Assembly: GCA_026003215.1 (NCBI GenBank)
Contig: BPGV01000001.1
Coordinates: forward strand, 1,451,729-1,515,728
Origin: Bacteroidia bacterium
GTDB taxonomy: Bacteria; Bacteroidota; Bacteroidia; SpSt-205
DNA: 64,000 nucleotides
Direction of reading: 5' to 3'
Shown here: piece by piece, positions 27,720-36,363 of the stretch
How positions within the stretch are numbered: the stretch's first letter is position 1
How the letters are laid out: every line of letters starts with the position of its first letter
Notes under the pieces: model-generated
Databases searched by the model: none
The model's input: only the letters and a program-made list of their open reading frames with translations
What the model was told of the DNA's origin: nothing
Program-made: the position numbers and the translations under genes

Positions 27720-28679
27720 TTACTTTTTCAGGCCGAGTTCGGTGAGTCTTTCGTTGAGGTATTCCTCGGCGGTAGCGTCGGGATAGGCTTTCGGGTGGGC
27801 TTCATCTATGCAGGAGGGGAGGCAAGCTAAGCTTACTTCGGGGCGAGGATGGAGGAAAAAAGGCACTGAAAAGCGGGGGAGGTGTCGCTTTTCTGGGGGA
27901 GGTAATACGACGCGGTGGGTCGTGCTGCGTAGCCGGTTATTGGTGAGCCGCTGGAGCATGTCGCCTACATTGATGACCATCTGATTAGGGGCCACGGTAG
28001 GAGCCAGCCATTTGCCTTCGCGGGTAAGCACTTCCAGCCCTTCGGCGCTGGCGCCAATCAAAAGGGTGATGAGATTGATATCCTCATGCTCGGCCGCTCG
28101 GGTGGCGCCTTCTGGAATAGGCATGCCTTCGGGCAAGGGATAGTAATGCAAAAGACGTAAGAGACTGGGCCCATTATGGATGCGAGGCTCAAAATAGCCT
28201 TCCTCTAAGTCTAAGTACAGCGCAATAGCCCGCAAAAGCTGGCGCCCCGTTTCTAAGAACTTTTTGTATGCGGATAGCAGGGTCTCTCGGAAGCCGGGCA
28301 CCTCCGTGGGCCAGACATTCTTAGGGAGACGTTCGTAGAGAGGGTCAGTGGGGTCAGTAATCTCAGGGCCAATATGAAAAAACTCTTTGAGGTCGGGTAC
28401 CGTGCGGCCTTTGGCGTGTTCTTGGTTGGGGGGGGTGTAGCCGCGCTGGCCATGGGTGCCGGGTACGATATATTTGGCTTTTACTTCGGGTGGTAAAGCG
28501 AAGAAGGCTTCTACTTGCTCATAAAGGGCTTGTTGCAGGTCGGCCGGCACTAAATGGTTTTCCACTATCACGAATCCGATATCGGAAAAGGCCTCTCCCA
28601 GGGCTTGGGCGAAGTGGTGACGGTCTTGGGCGTTCCCGTGGGTAAACTGCCGCAGGTCTATCACGGCGAGGTTTTCCAT
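27720..28679 (-). CDS. 2-oxoglutarate/Fe(II)-dependent oxygenase, isopenicillin N synthase-like family
   Basis: A 319-residue non-haem iron oxygenase of the family that includes isopenicillin N synthase, ACC oxidase and plant-type dioxygenases. The N-terminal DIOX_N-like segment has GFVIVENHLV. The iron site is H-x-D in AAEHEDINLITLL and the distal histidine in STTHRVVLPP; the RxS co-substrate motif is RFSVPFF. The substrate is unknown, and the family cannot be resolved from sequence alone. I choose ATG 28679 over 28697 because 28697 lies upstream of the promoter box. It diverges from the tRNA-tig-clpPX unit. Confidence 0.85.
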   Translation of the reverse strand: MENLAVIDLRQFTHGNAQDRHHFAQALGEAFSDIGFVIVENHLVPADLQQALYEQVEAFFALPPEVKAKYIVPGTHGQRGYTPPNQEHAKGRTVPDLKEFFHIGPEITDPTDPLYERLPKNVWPTEVPGFRETLLSAYKKFLETGRQLLRAIALYLDLEEGYFEPRIHNGPSLLRLLHYYPLPEGMPIPEGATRAAEHEDINLITLLIGASAEGLEVLTREGKWLAPTVAPNQMVINVGDMLQRLTNNRLRSTTHRVVLPPPEKRHLPRFSVPFFLHPRPEVSLACLPSCIDEAHPKAYPDATAEEYLNERLTELGLKK

Positions 28680-28694
28680 ACCTTTGCGAAGGTA
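28679..28694. promoter_or_regulatory. Near-palindromic bidirectional promoter box
   Basis: The 16-base string TACCTTTGCGAAGGTA matches its own reverse complement at 14 of 16 positions. Rightwards it gives the -7 box TACCTTTG for the tRNA-tig-clpPX unit (28679-28686). Leftwards it gives TACCTTCG (28687-28694), ending 7 bases before the ATG of the 2OG oxygenase. The symmetry could also bind a dimeric regulator. Confidence 0.5.
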
Positions 28695-28696
28695 CA

Positions 28697-28704
28697 TATC
28701 TTTG
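28697..28704 (+). promoter_or_regulatory. Second -7 box TATCTTTG before tRNA-Arg
   Basis: Exact consensus that directly abuts the first base of the tRNA-Arg gene. If used, transcription would begin inside the mature tRNA, so the box at 28679-28686, which leaves a leader of about a dozen bases, is the more likely promoter. Confidence 0.35.
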
Positions 28705-28777
28705 GGCGCCGTAGTTCAACTGGATAGAACGGGAGTTTCCTAAACTCCAAATGCGGGTTCGAGTCCCGCCGGGGCCA
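28705..28777 (+). tRNA. tRNA-Arg (anticodon CCT)
   Basis: A 73-base cloverleaf. D stem GTTC/GAAC, anticodon stem GGAGT/ACTCC with loop TTCCTAA (anticodon CCT, reads AGG), four-base variable loop, T stem GCGGG/CCCGC with loop TTCGAGT. The acceptor stem GGCGCCG/CGGGGCC pairs except for a G-G at the fourth pair. CCA is not encoded. AGG is the type of codon enriched in the DEAD-box gene of this window. Confidence 0.85.
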
Positions 28778-28780
28778 CTT

Positions 28781-28863
28781 GCGGATGTGGCGGAATTGGC
28801 AGACGCGCCAGACTTAGGATCTGGTCCCGAAAGGGGTTGAGGGTTCGAGTCCCTCCATCCGCA
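28781..28863 (+). tRNA. tRNA-Leu (anticodon TAG)
   Basis: An 83-base class II tRNA. Acceptor GCGGATG/CATCCGC is perfect, the anticodon stem is CCAGA/TCTGG with loop CTTAGGA (anticodon TAG), and there is a long variable arm (TCCCGAAAGGGG). CCA is not encoded. It starts 3 bases after tRNA-Arg and its 3' end lies one base before the tig start codon. Confidence 0.95.
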
Positions 28864-28864
28864 C

Positions 28865-30199
28865 TTGAGCACACAGCTACGATATGCTCGCCCCTACTTG
28901 GCTGAAGGGGAGATAGCGGTCCCGGCCGCTGCGTACGAAAGCGCCTACCGAGAACAGTTGCGGAAACTCCGGCGTGAGCTCGTATTGCCGGGTTTCCGGC
29001 CAGGACAAGTGCCCGTAGAAGTGGTTATCGCTCGGCATGGAGAAGCCGTATTGGCCGAAATAGTCACCCAGCAATTTATAGAGGCCTTGGATAAAGCGTT
29101 AGAGGGTCGCCGGTTGGTAGGATTCCCTTATTACCATCGCCACCCGGAGAAGTATCAAGTTCAACCCCCTTATGTAGATTATCACTACCATGTGCAGGCC
29201 CTGGTGGTACCGGCAGAACCCCTTCCTTTACGGAGTGTAGCGCGGGTACGCTATACCTATCAAGCCCAGGCAGATGATGTGGCGCTCTACCAGCGGATTT
29301 TGCGGATGGCTTTTGGCGAGTTAGAACCGGTAGAGATCCTTCCTGACGTGCTTCCCGCCGATAAAGAGCTTTTGGTTCGCCTGCGGTGGGAAGCCCCCGG
29401 CGCCAGAGAACCTATTCGCCTCTCTTGGAATACCCTCTTACAGCCGTTTCCTTGGTCCCTCCTTGCGGGGAAAAAGCCCGGAGACAAAGTACTCCTCCCC
29501 GCTGCGGCGCTCTCCACGTATGCCGAGTATCTCCGTACCTATTTGCCCGAATATTCGCCGCTTACGGCGGGGGACGCCGAAGCTGTGATAGTTTCCGCCG
29601 CGTATGCCCGTCCTCTGGACATGGAAGCCCTCAAAAAGCAGCTGGACTTCTCGGGGTTTCAAGGTATGTCAGAGGAGGAGATATGGCAGGCTCTCCTTCA
29701 GCGGCATATAGAACGCATTTTGCGGGAGTGGAATACCCGCGCCCATCAAACAGCGCTCCTACACGCAGCGGATGTACATATTCCTGCGGAGATTGTCCAG
29801 TATAACTATCTGATTTACCTGCGCCAGCGCACAGACGCAAACGGCCACCTGCGTAGTTACGAAGAGTATCAAATGGATATAGCGTGGCAGGTGCTCTTTG
29901 CCAGTTACGCCTACAACGAACCGGAACTGCGCATCTCTGATGAGGAGCTGGAGGCCCAAGTGTGGGAAAAAATCAAAAGGGTAGAAAATCTCTCCCCTGA
30001 GACGCAGGCTCTCTTAGAGAAGTTAGAAACTTCCGACGAGGAACGAAAAGCTTTCTTAGCCACTTTTGTAGAAAATCAGGGGGAAAGTCTGCGCCAGGCT
30101 ATGCAAGTGGAGCGTTTTAATGTTTGGCTGGAAAATCGCTTAGGGCCCCCACAGGAACGGCCGGTTCCCGCAAATATGTTATTCCTTCGCGTGCTATGA
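28865..30199 (+). CDS. tig: Trigger factor
   Basis: Ribosome-bound chaperone and peptidyl-prolyl isomerase-like protein that binds nascent chains. The 444-residue protein has the N-terminal ribosome-binding domain with the signature LPGFRPGQVP near residue 40, a degenerate middle domain, and a helical C-terminal domain. The TTG at 28865 is the start, since it lies one base after the tRNA-Leu and gives the standard N-terminus; no upstream alternative exists. The tig-clpP-clpX order is conserved in many bacteria. Transcription must pass through both tRNAs, so tRNA 3' cleavage should leave an almost leaderless tig message. Confidence 0.92.
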   Translation: MSTQLRYARPYLAEGEIAVPAAAYESAYREQLRKLRRELVLPGFRPGQVPVEVVIARHGEAVLAEIVTQQFIEALDKALEGRRLVGFPYYHRHPEKYQVQPPYVDYHYHVQALVVPAEPLPLRSVARVRYTYQAQADDVALYQRILRMAFGELEPVEILPDVLPADKELLVRLRWEAPGAREPIRLSWNTLLQPFPWSLLAGKKPGDKVLLPAAALSTYAEYLRTYLPEYSPLTAGDAEAVIVSAAYARPLDMEALKKQLDFSGFQGMSEEEIWQALLQRHIERILREWNTRAHQTALLHAADVHIPAEIVQYNYLIYLRQRTDANGHLRSYEEYQMDIAWQVLFASYAYNEPELRISDEELEAQVWEKIKRVENLSPETQALLEKLETSDEERKAFLATFVENQGESLRQAMQVERFNVWLENRLGPPQERPVPANMLFLRVL

Positions 30200-30906
30200 C
30201 GTTGGGAGCGGAGTTTCGGCGGTACGCTACAAAGCATTTGGGGATAGAGAGTCTCCGATTGGACCAGTATGAGTCGCGTCTGCGGCAGGGGTTCTATGGC
30301 CTCACGCCTAATATCATTGAAGAGCGGCAGCTCAATATTGCCGTCATGGATGTTTTCTCACGGCTCATGATGGATCGCATTATCTTTTTAGGCTATCCCA
30401 TAGATGGCCAGATAGCGAATATCGTCAATGCGCAGTTGCTTTTTTTAGAGTCGGCTGACCCTAAGCGGGATATTTTTATCTACATAAACTCCCCGGGCGG
30501 CTCGGTGTATGATGGGCTAAGCATTTACGATGTGATGCAGTATGTGCGTCCGGATGTGAATACGATTTGCACGGGCATGGCGGCTTCTATGGCGGCGGTG
30601 CTCTTAGCAGCGGGGACGAAGGGGAAGCGGGCTGCCCTACCCCATGCGCGGGTGATGATACATCAGCCCTTAGGCGGGGTGCAAGGGCAGGCTTCGGATA
30701 TTGAGATTGTGCATGCCGAAATACAAAAAATCAAGCGAGAGCTGTACGAAATCTTAGCTTATCACACAGGCCAGCCCTATGAGAAAATCTGGAAAGACTC
30801 AGATAGGGATTATTGGATGCGGGCGGATGAAGCCCAAGCGTATGGATTGGTAGACGAGGTGCTAAGACCCACCAAGCTGGAGGCCCCTACGGATGGCCGA
30901 AAGTAA
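30196..30906 (+). CDS. clpP: ATP-dependent Clp protease proteolytic subunit
   Basis: Serine protease that forms a tetradecameric chamber and degrades proteins fed by ClpX. The 236-residue protein has the catalytic serine in [11 protein letters not shown], the histidine in [11 protein letters not shown] and the aspartate in [13 protein letters not shown], plus [12 protein letters not shown] before the serine. The start ATG at 30196 overlaps the tig stop (ATGA); a longer frame from 30124 lies within tig and is rejected. An N-terminal extension of about 30 residues may be a propeptide. Confidence 0.97.
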   Translation: MTLGAEFRRYATKHLGIESLRLDQYESRLRQGFYGLTPNIIEERQLNIAVMDVFSRLMMDRIIFLGYPIDGQIANIVNAQLLFLESADPKRDIFIYINSPGGSVYDGLSIYDVMQYVRPDVNTICTGMAASMAAVLLAAGTKGKRAALPHARVMIHQPLGGVQGQASDIEIVHAEIQKIKRELYEILAYHTGQPYEKIWKDSDRDYWMRADEAQAYGLVDEVLRPTKLEAPTDGRK

Positions 30907-32134
30907 AGGGGCGCGGTGTAGCTTTTGTGGGGCAGCGCCTCCCCAAGTGCCCTATTTGATCGAGTCGCGCTTGCAGCCGGCGTATATATGCTCGGCCTGC
31001 GTAGAACAGATACACCAGCTTGTGGAGGAAGAAAATCGGCGCAGCCGCCGCGCGAAGGGCTGGCAAATGCCCGATACTTCCCCTGCCCAGATAAAAGCCT
31101 ACTTGGATGAATACATTATCGGCCAGGAAGCCGCCAAGCGCAAAATCGCCATCGCCGTATATAACCACTACAAACGCATAGCGGCCCTCCTTGCGGCCAA
31201 AGACAAAAAGGCCAAAGAGCTGCCCGTACGGGTAGAAAAAAGTAATGTGCTCTTAATAGGACCCACAGGCACGGGGAAGACCCTCATTGCCCGCACTATC
31301 GCCGAGTACCTCAAAGTGCCTTTTGCGATTGCAGATGCTACCACCCTTACCGAGGCGGGGTATGTGGGAGAAGATGTAGAAAATGTCTTGGTACGTCTCC
31401 TCCAAGCTGCAGACTATGAGGTAGAAGCGGCCCAAATCGGGATTGTGTATATAGATGAAATAGACAAAATCGCCCGTAAGTCCGAAAACCCTTCGCTTAC
31501 GCGGGATGTAGGCGGTGAAGGGGTGCAACAGGCCCTCCTCAAGATATTGGAGGGGACTGTAGCCAATGTGCCGCCTAAGGGAGGGCGCAAGCATCCCGAG
31601 CAAAGCTTTATTCCCGTCAATACGGAAAATATCCTTTTTATCTGCGGAGGGGCATTTGAAGGGCTCGATAAGATTATTGCGCGACGGCTTTCGCGGCAGA
31701 CCATAGGTTTTCGGCGCGGAGAAGGGGATCGGGACCCTACGCGTCTGGAAAACCTTTATGCGTATACCCAGCCGGAGGACTTGCGGCGGTTTGGCCTAAT
31801 CCCGGAGTTTATCGGGCGGCTGCCCGTGATAGCTGCCATGGAACCCTTAGATGAAGTGGCGCTAATGCGTATCCTTACAGAGCCGCGCAATGCCTTGGTG
31901 AAGCAGTACCAGCAGCTTTTAGCGTGGGACGGGATTACGCTGGAGTTTACAGAGGGGGCGTTACGGTGGATCGCGCAAGAGGCGGTGCGGTTAGGTACAG
32001 GGGCGCGTGCCTTGCGCAGTCTCATGGAGACAGTATTGGAAGAAGTGCTTTTTACGCGTCCCGCTGGGCAGACTTTCGTGATAGAGGAGGCATGGGTAGA
32101 ATCGCGGCTTTCGCCTTTGCGGGCCGCCGGCTGA
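30893..32134 (+). CDS. clpX: ATP-dependent Clp protease ATP-binding subunit ClpX
   Basis: AAA+ unfoldase that recognises tagged proteins and feeds them to ClpP. The 413-residue protein begins with the zinc-binding domain ([13 protein letters not shown] and ICSACV), then the AAA+ domain with Walker A GPTGTGKT, Walker [11 protein letters not shown], sensor regions and a pore loop near [11 protein letters not shown]. The start at 30893 overlaps the clpP 3' end by 14 bases, so it is translated with ClpP. It ends one base before the rsmE stop on the other strand. Confidence 0.98.
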   Translation: MAESKGARCSFCGAAPPQVPYLIESRLQPAYICSACVEQIHQLVEEENRRSRRAKGWQMPDTSPAQIKAYLDEYIIGQEAAKRKIAIAVYNHYKRIAALLAAKDKKAKELPVRVEKSNVLLIGPTGTGKTLIARTIAEYLKVPFAIADATTLTEAGYVGEDVENVLVRLLQAADYEVEAAQIGIVYIDEIDKIARKSENPSLTRDVGGEGVQQALLKILEGTVANVPPKGGRKHPEQSFIPVNTENILFICGGAFEGLDKIIARRLSRQTIGFRRGEGDRDPTRLENLYAYTQPEDLRRFGLIPEFIGRLPVIAAMEPLDEVALMRILTEPRNALVKQYQQLLAWDGITLEFTEGALRWIAQEAVRLGTGARALRSLMETVLEEVLFTRPAGQTFVIEEAWVESRLSPLRAAG

Positions 32135-32135
32135 G

Positions 32136-32837
32136 TTAGTAGCCCCAAGCTACCTTAAGGGCAGAAAGACCCACTATCGCTGCAGTTTCAGCCCGCAGGC
32201 GGAGGTTCCCTAAATGGACGCCGGTGCATTCTTTTTGTTTTAGATAAGAAAGCTCTTCTGGGGCAAAGTCTCCTTCTGGGCCTATCACCCATACGAAGGG
32301 CTGAGGGGTGGCGGAAAGGGCTTCTCGCAGGGAGCGGGTCGCGCCAATCTCCCCCATACACTTTACGGTGAAGCGTTCCCACGGGAAAGCCTCCCAGGTG
32401 GGGAGTGCAACGAGGTCGGGGAGAACGCTTCGGAGGTTTTGCTTGAGAGCGGCTATGGCTATCCGGCGGAGGCGTTCCAAGGGTACTGTGGGACGAACGG
32501 TGCGTTCCATACAGAGAAAATAAACTGCAGTAGCCCCCAGTTCTACGGCTTTTTCTACGAGCCACTCTATGCGGGGAAGCTGCTTGAGAGGGGACATAAG
32601 CACCGCTATGGGCACAGGGGGTTCTCCTGGCCGATGGAGGCACTGCCGAATCTCTACTTCGGCCTGGCTTTTTCCTACTTTTTGGATGACCCCCTCGGCT
32701 AAATGGCCTTTTCCGTCCGTAAGCCAAACCGAGTCACCTACCCGGTGGCGTAAGGTTCGTATGGCATGGTGAAACTCCTCTCCTTCTAAGGCTACTGTGC
32801 CCTGCTCGGGTAGAAAAGGGACATAAAAGCCACTCAT
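32136..32837 (-). CDS. rsmE: 16S rRNA m3U1498 methyltransferase RsmE
   Basis: SPOUT-class methyltransferase that methylates U1498 of 16S rRNA in the ribosomal decoding region. The 233-residue protein has a PUA-like N-terminal domain (LEGEEFHHAIRTLRHRVGD) and the trefoil-knot SAM site WVIGPEGDFAPEE with HLGNLRLRAETAAIVGLSAL. The second glycine of the usual GPEGGF is aspartate here. The ATG at 32837 (MSGFYVPFLP) is chosen over a longer frame to 32918 that would cross the lat promoter. Confidence 0.92.
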   Translation of the reverse strand: MSGFYVPFLPEQGTVALEGEEFHHAIRTLRHRVGDSVWLTDGKGHLAEGVIQKVGKSQAEVEIRQCLHRPGEPPVPIAVLMSPLKQLPRIEWLVEKAVELGATAVYFLCMERTVRPTVPLERLRRIAIAALKQNLRSVLPDLVALPTWEAFPWERFTVKCMGEIGATRSLREALSATPQPFVWVIGPEGDFAPEELSYLKQKECTGVHLGNLRLRAETAAIVGLSALKVAWGY

Positions 32838-32855
32838 CCCCCCGCAAGTTATTGT

Positions 32856-32863
32856 TACTTTTG
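32856..32863 (+). promoter_or_regulatory. -7 box TACTTTTG of the lat-his operon
   Basis: Exact consensus ending 4 bases before the lat ATG. It is the only good promoter I see before the whole lat-hisGDCBHA series. Confidence 0.65.
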
Positions 32864-32867
32864 CCGT

Positions 32868-34238
32868 ATGGCGTACCGCATGAACCTCTCTCCCCAGGAG
32901 GTGGATAAAATCCTCCAACGACGCGTCTTGCGCGATGGATTGGATTTGGTCATGGACTTAGAAAAAAGCCATGGGGTATGGATTTTTGACAGTAAGCATA
33001 ACCGAGAACTCTTAGACTTTTTTGGCTGTTATGCCACGATACCTTTAGGGTATAATCACCCGAAAATGACCCAGGACGAGGAGTTTTTGCATCATCTTAT
33101 GCGGGCAGCCCTGGTGAATCCTACCAATGCGGATATTTACACCCAGCAGTATGCGCATTTTCTCCAGACTTTTGAACGGGTAGCCATCCCCCCCTATCTC
33201 AAGTATGCGTTTTTTATTGCAGGGGGCGCCTTAGCGGTGGAAAATGCGCTTAAGGTTGCCATGGATTGGAAGGTACAAAAGAACTTCGCCAAGGGTTACC
33301 GCCGGGAAGTAGGTACCAAGGTGATTCATTTCCAGGAAGCTTTTCATGGGCGCTCCGGCTATACGATGAGTCTGACCAATACCGACCCGCTCAAAGTGCA
33401 GTATTTCGCTAAGTTTCCTGATTGGCCGCGCATAATCAATCCTAAGCTGCACTTCCCCCTTACTGAAGAAAACTTAGCTAAGACCATTGCGCAGGAAGAG
33501 TTGGCTATTCGTCAAATCAAGCAGGCTTTTGTGGAGCATCGTGACGATATATGCGCGATTATTATAGAACCTATCCAATCAGAGGGAGGCGATAACCACT
33601 TCCGGCCGGAGTTTATGCGGGCACTGCGGCAGCTGGCCGATGAAAACGATGTAATGCTGATTTACGATGAGGTGCAGACGGGGGTGGGGGCTACGGGGCG
33701 CTTCTGGGCGCATGAACACTTTGGACCCGAAGCCCTCCCAGACATTATCGCCTTTGGGAAAAAGATGCAAGTATGCGGTATCCTCGTCGGTCCTAAGGTA
33801 GATGAGGTCCCTACGAATGTCTTTCGGGTGCCCTCTCGGATAAACTCCACCTGGGGAGGGAACTTAGCGGACATGGTGCGTGCCGATAAGATATTGGAGA
33901 TTATCGCGGGAGACCACCTGGTAGCCCATGCCGAGCAGGTCGGCCAGCACCTCCTCCACAAGGTAGAAGAGCTGGCTCAGCTCTATCCCGAGTTCATTCA
34001 TAATGTACGGGGAAGGGGGCTTTTTGTGGCGTTTGACTTGCCCTCTGGGGATATTCGTGATAAGCTGGTAAAAGACGCCTTGGATAAAGAAAATCTTTTG
34101 CTTTTGAAGGCCGGCCCTCGGTCTATTCGTTGCCGGTCGGCCCTCGTTATCACGCAGGAAGAGGTGGATGAAGGCATAGAACGGCTTTCCCGCCTCTTGG
34201 CCGGGTATAAGGTGGGCAAAAGCGTTACCTTTTCGTGA
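32868..34238 (+). CDS. lat: L-lysine 6-aminotransferase
   Basis: PLP enzyme that moves the epsilon-amino group of lysine to 2-oxoglutarate, giving 2-aminoadipate semialdehyde and glutamate. The 456-residue protein matches the LAT family by length and motifs: the N-terminal FFGCYATIPLGYNHPKM, EAFHGRSGYTMSLTN, IIEPIQSEGGDNHF, MLIYDEVQTGVG, and the catalytic lysine in AFGKKMQVCGI. The promoter box and ATG 32868 fix the start. The stop overlaps the hisG GTG (GTGA), so lat heads the histidine operon. Lysine breakdown is the usual role. Confidence 0.9.
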   Translation: MAYRMNLSPQEVDKILQRRVLRDGLDLVMDLEKSHGVWIFDSKHNRELLDFFGCYATIPLGYNHPKMTQDEEFLHHLMRAALVNPTNADIYTQQYAHFLQTFERVAIPPYLKYAFFIAGGALAVENALKVAMDWKVQKNFAKGYRREVGTKVIHFQEAFHGRSGYTMSLTNTDPLKVQYFAKFPDWPRIINPKLHFPLTEENLAKTIAQEELAIRQIKQAFVEHRDDICAIIIEPIQSEGGDNHFRPEFMRALRQLADENDVMLIYDEVQTGVGATGRFWAHEHFGPEALPDIIAFGKKMQVCGILVGPKVDEVPTNVFRVPSRINSTWGGNLADMVRADKILEIIAGDHLVAHAEQVGQHLLHKVEELAQLYPEFIHNVRGRGLFVAFDLPSGDIRDKLVKDALDKENLLLLKAGPRSIRCRSALVITQEEVDEGIERLSRLLAGYKVGKSVTFS

Positions 34239-35083
34239 GTCCGCTACGTATAGCCCTCCAGCGTAAGGGGCGTCTGGCGGAGGAGTCGCTTCGGCTCCTC
34301 CAAGAGGCGGGTATTCCTATCCCAGCGATAGGGGAGCGCCTGCGTGTGCCAGCCGCAGGCTATCCGTTGGAAGTGTATCTCTTACGAGATGACGATATTC
34401 CGTCGTATGTGGCGGAGGGGGTCGCGGATATAGGGATTGTGGGCGAAAATGTGGTGGCAGAGCGGGGATTACCGCTGCAGATCCTTCGGCGGTTGGGCTT
34501 TGGACGGTGCCGGCTCTCCTTAGCGGTGCCCAAAGAAAGCCCCATACATTCCCTTTCAGACCTGCACGGCCGACAAGTGGCTACCGTATATCCCCGTCTC
34601 ACGGCTCGCTTCCTGCAAGAAGCAGGCGTAGAAGCGCGCATACAACCCCTCCATGGCTCTACAGAGATAGCCCCCGGCTTAGGCCTGGCCGAAGCAATTG
34701 TAGATATTGTAGCCACAGGCAGTACCCTCCTTACCCATGGCCTGCGTGAAGTGCATGTTTTTATGCACAGCGAAGCTGTGCTTGTGGCCCGAACAGAAAA
34801 TGCTCACGAACTCTTAGAGGATTTTCTTTTTCGCATAGATGCGGTTTTAGCGGCTCGGCGCCAGAAGTATATTCTTTTCAACCTTCCGGCAGAAGCGTTG
34901 GCAGGGGCTGTGGCTCTCCTTCCCGGTCTCAAGAGCCCCACGGTAATGCCCTTGGCTGAAGCTGGCTGGATATCGGTGCATACCGTCGTAGAGGAAGGGC
35001 GCTTTTGGGAAATGGCGCGTCAACTCCAAGCCCTCGGTGCCCAAGGTATCCTCGTCATAGATATTGAAAAGCTCATCCGATGA
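34235..35083 (+). CDS. hisG: ATP phosphoribosyltransferase, long form
   Basis: First enzyme of histidine synthesis; joins ATP and PRPP and is feedback-inhibited by histidine. The 282-residue protein has the catalytic domains (QRKGRLAEESLRLL at the start, then ADIGIVGENVV), the PRPP-binding segment LAEAIVDIVATGSTL and a C-terminal ACT-like regulatory domain (LKSPTVMPLAEAGWISVHTVVE). This is the long form, which needs no HisZ. The GTG start overlaps the lat stop. Confidence 0.95.
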   Translation: MSPLRIALQRKGRLAEESLRLLQEAGIPIPAIGERLRVPAAGYPLEVYLLRDDDIPSYVAEGVADIGIVGENVVAERGLPLQILRRLGFGRCRLSLAVPKESPIHSLSDLHGRQVATVYPRLTARFLQEAGVEARIQPLHGSTEIAPGLGLAEAIVDIVATGSTLLTHGLREVHVFMHSEAVLVARTENAHELLEDFLFRIDAVLAARRQKYILFNLPAEALAGAVALLPGLKSPTVMPLAEAGWISVHTVVEEGRFWEMARQLQALGAQGILVIDIEKLIR

Positions 35084-36354
35084 GGTGGCAAGTATATAAG
35101 TGGGCCCCGGGCTTTTCGCCAGCCCTTTTGCGGGGAGCGCAGCCTTCCTTGCCCGATGTGTCCGAGGTCTTTTCTTTGGTGGAGAGTCAAGGAGATGAGG
35201 CCTTGTATGCCTTGACCGAAAAGTGGGACGGCGTAAAGTTGGGCTCTCTCCAAGTGCCAGCGGAGGGAATACGTCATGCGCAGGTGGAAGCTTCGCTGGC
35301 GCGTGCTATGGAGCAGGCCTACGCAAACCTTTATGCCTTCCACCTTCGGCAAAAGCCCAAGGAAATAGTAGTGGAGACGCAGCCGGGGGTGTTATGTGGG
35401 CTGCGGTATGTGCCGCTGGAACGGGTGGGGTTGTACGTACCGGGGGGTACAGCGCCGCTTTTTTCTACGGTGCTTATGCTGGGGGTGCCCGCCCAAATCT
35501 CCGGGGTGCCCTCGGTGGTGCTGGTGACGCCCCCGGGGCCCCAAGGCAAAGTGCATCCGGCTGTACTGTATGCGGCGCGCTTGTGCGGGATTGAAACGGT
35601 TTATACCGTAGGTGGGGCGCAGGCTATCGCGGCTCTGGCAGTGGGAACCCCCTCTATTCCTCGGGTGGATAAGATTTTCGGGCCGGGTAATCGATATGTG
35701 CAAGCGGCTAAGCTGGAAGCGGCCCGCCGCGGCGTGGCCATTGATATGCCGGCCGGCCCCTCTGAAGTGGTGGTTATAGCGGATGAAACGGCCCCCCCGC
35801 GTTGGGTAGCCGCAGACCTCCTGGCCCAAGCCGAACATGGCCCCGATAGCTTGGTTGGCCTTCTCTATACCTCTGCCTATCCCCGAGAAGCCGTGGAGAA
35901 AGAGATGGAGTCCCTCCTTCAAGGCCATCCACGCCGTTCCTTTGTAGAAGCTACCTTAGTGCATAGCTGGGCGGTAGAGGTGCCGGACCTTCCCACAGCC
36001 CTCGCTGTGGCCAACGAAGTCGCTCCAGAACACCTTATTTTAGCTTGTGCAGAGCCAGAGCGGTGGCTAACATATGTGCGTCGGGCAGGGTCGGTGTTTT
36101 TAGGGATACATACGCCGGAAAGTGCAGGCGATTACGCTTCTGGCACTAACCACGTGCTACCTACGGGGGGCACAGCCCGCAGCTATGGAGGCTTGACGGT
36201 GCTTAGCTTTTTGCGCAGCTTTACCTACCAACAGCTTAGGCCGGAGGGAGTTCGCACGCTTGGCCCTCTGGTGGAAGCCTTAGCCGAAGCCGAAGGCCTC
36301 CCCTCCCACGCCGAAGCTATGCGCCTGCGCCGTACAGAAGCTTCCCCTTCTTAG
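35080..36354 (+). CDS. hisD: Histidinol dehydrogenase
   Basis: Zinc enzyme that oxidises histidinol in two steps to histidine, the last reactions of the pathway. The 424-residue protein has KIFGPGNRYVQAAK, DMPAGPSEVVVIADE, the zinc and catalytic region ANEVAPEHLIL and ASGTNHVLPTGGTAR, all typical. ATG 35080 overlaps the hisG stop (ATGA). Confidence 0.97.
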   Translation: MRWQVYKWAPGFSPALLRGAQPSLPDVSEVFSLVESQGDEALYALTEKWDGVKLGSLQVPAEGIRHAQVEASLARAMEQAYANLYAFHLRQKPKEIVVETQPGVLCGLRYVPLERVGLYVPGGTAPLFSTVLMLGVPAQISGVPSVVLVTPPGPQGKVHPAVLYAARLCGIETVYTVGGAQAIAALAVGTPSIPRVDKIFGPGNRYVQAAKLEAARRGVAIDMPAGPSEVVVIADETAPPRWVAADLLAQAEHGPDSLVGLLYTSAYPREAVEKEMESLLQGHPRRSFVEATLVHSWAVEVPDLPTALAVANEVAPEHLILACAEPERWLTYVRRAGSVFLGIHTPESAGDYASGTNHVLPTGGTARSYGGLTVLSFLRSFTYQQLRPEGVRTLGPLVEALAEAEGLPSHAEAMRLRRTEASPS

Positions 36355-36363
36355 TATCTGGTT

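Noticed and set aside
32136..32837. Long open frame on the plus strand across rsmE (for example around 32439-32702)
   Set aside because: It is a frame shadow: the minus-strand protein carries all RsmE motifs.
27720..34238. Possible beta-lactam gene cluster, because a lysine 6-aminotransferase (lat) and an isopenicillin N synthase-like oxygenase lie within 7 kb
   Set aside because: The two genes are on different units and strands. No ACV synthetase, pcbAB-like NRPS or other pathway gene is between them, and both families have common unrelated roles.
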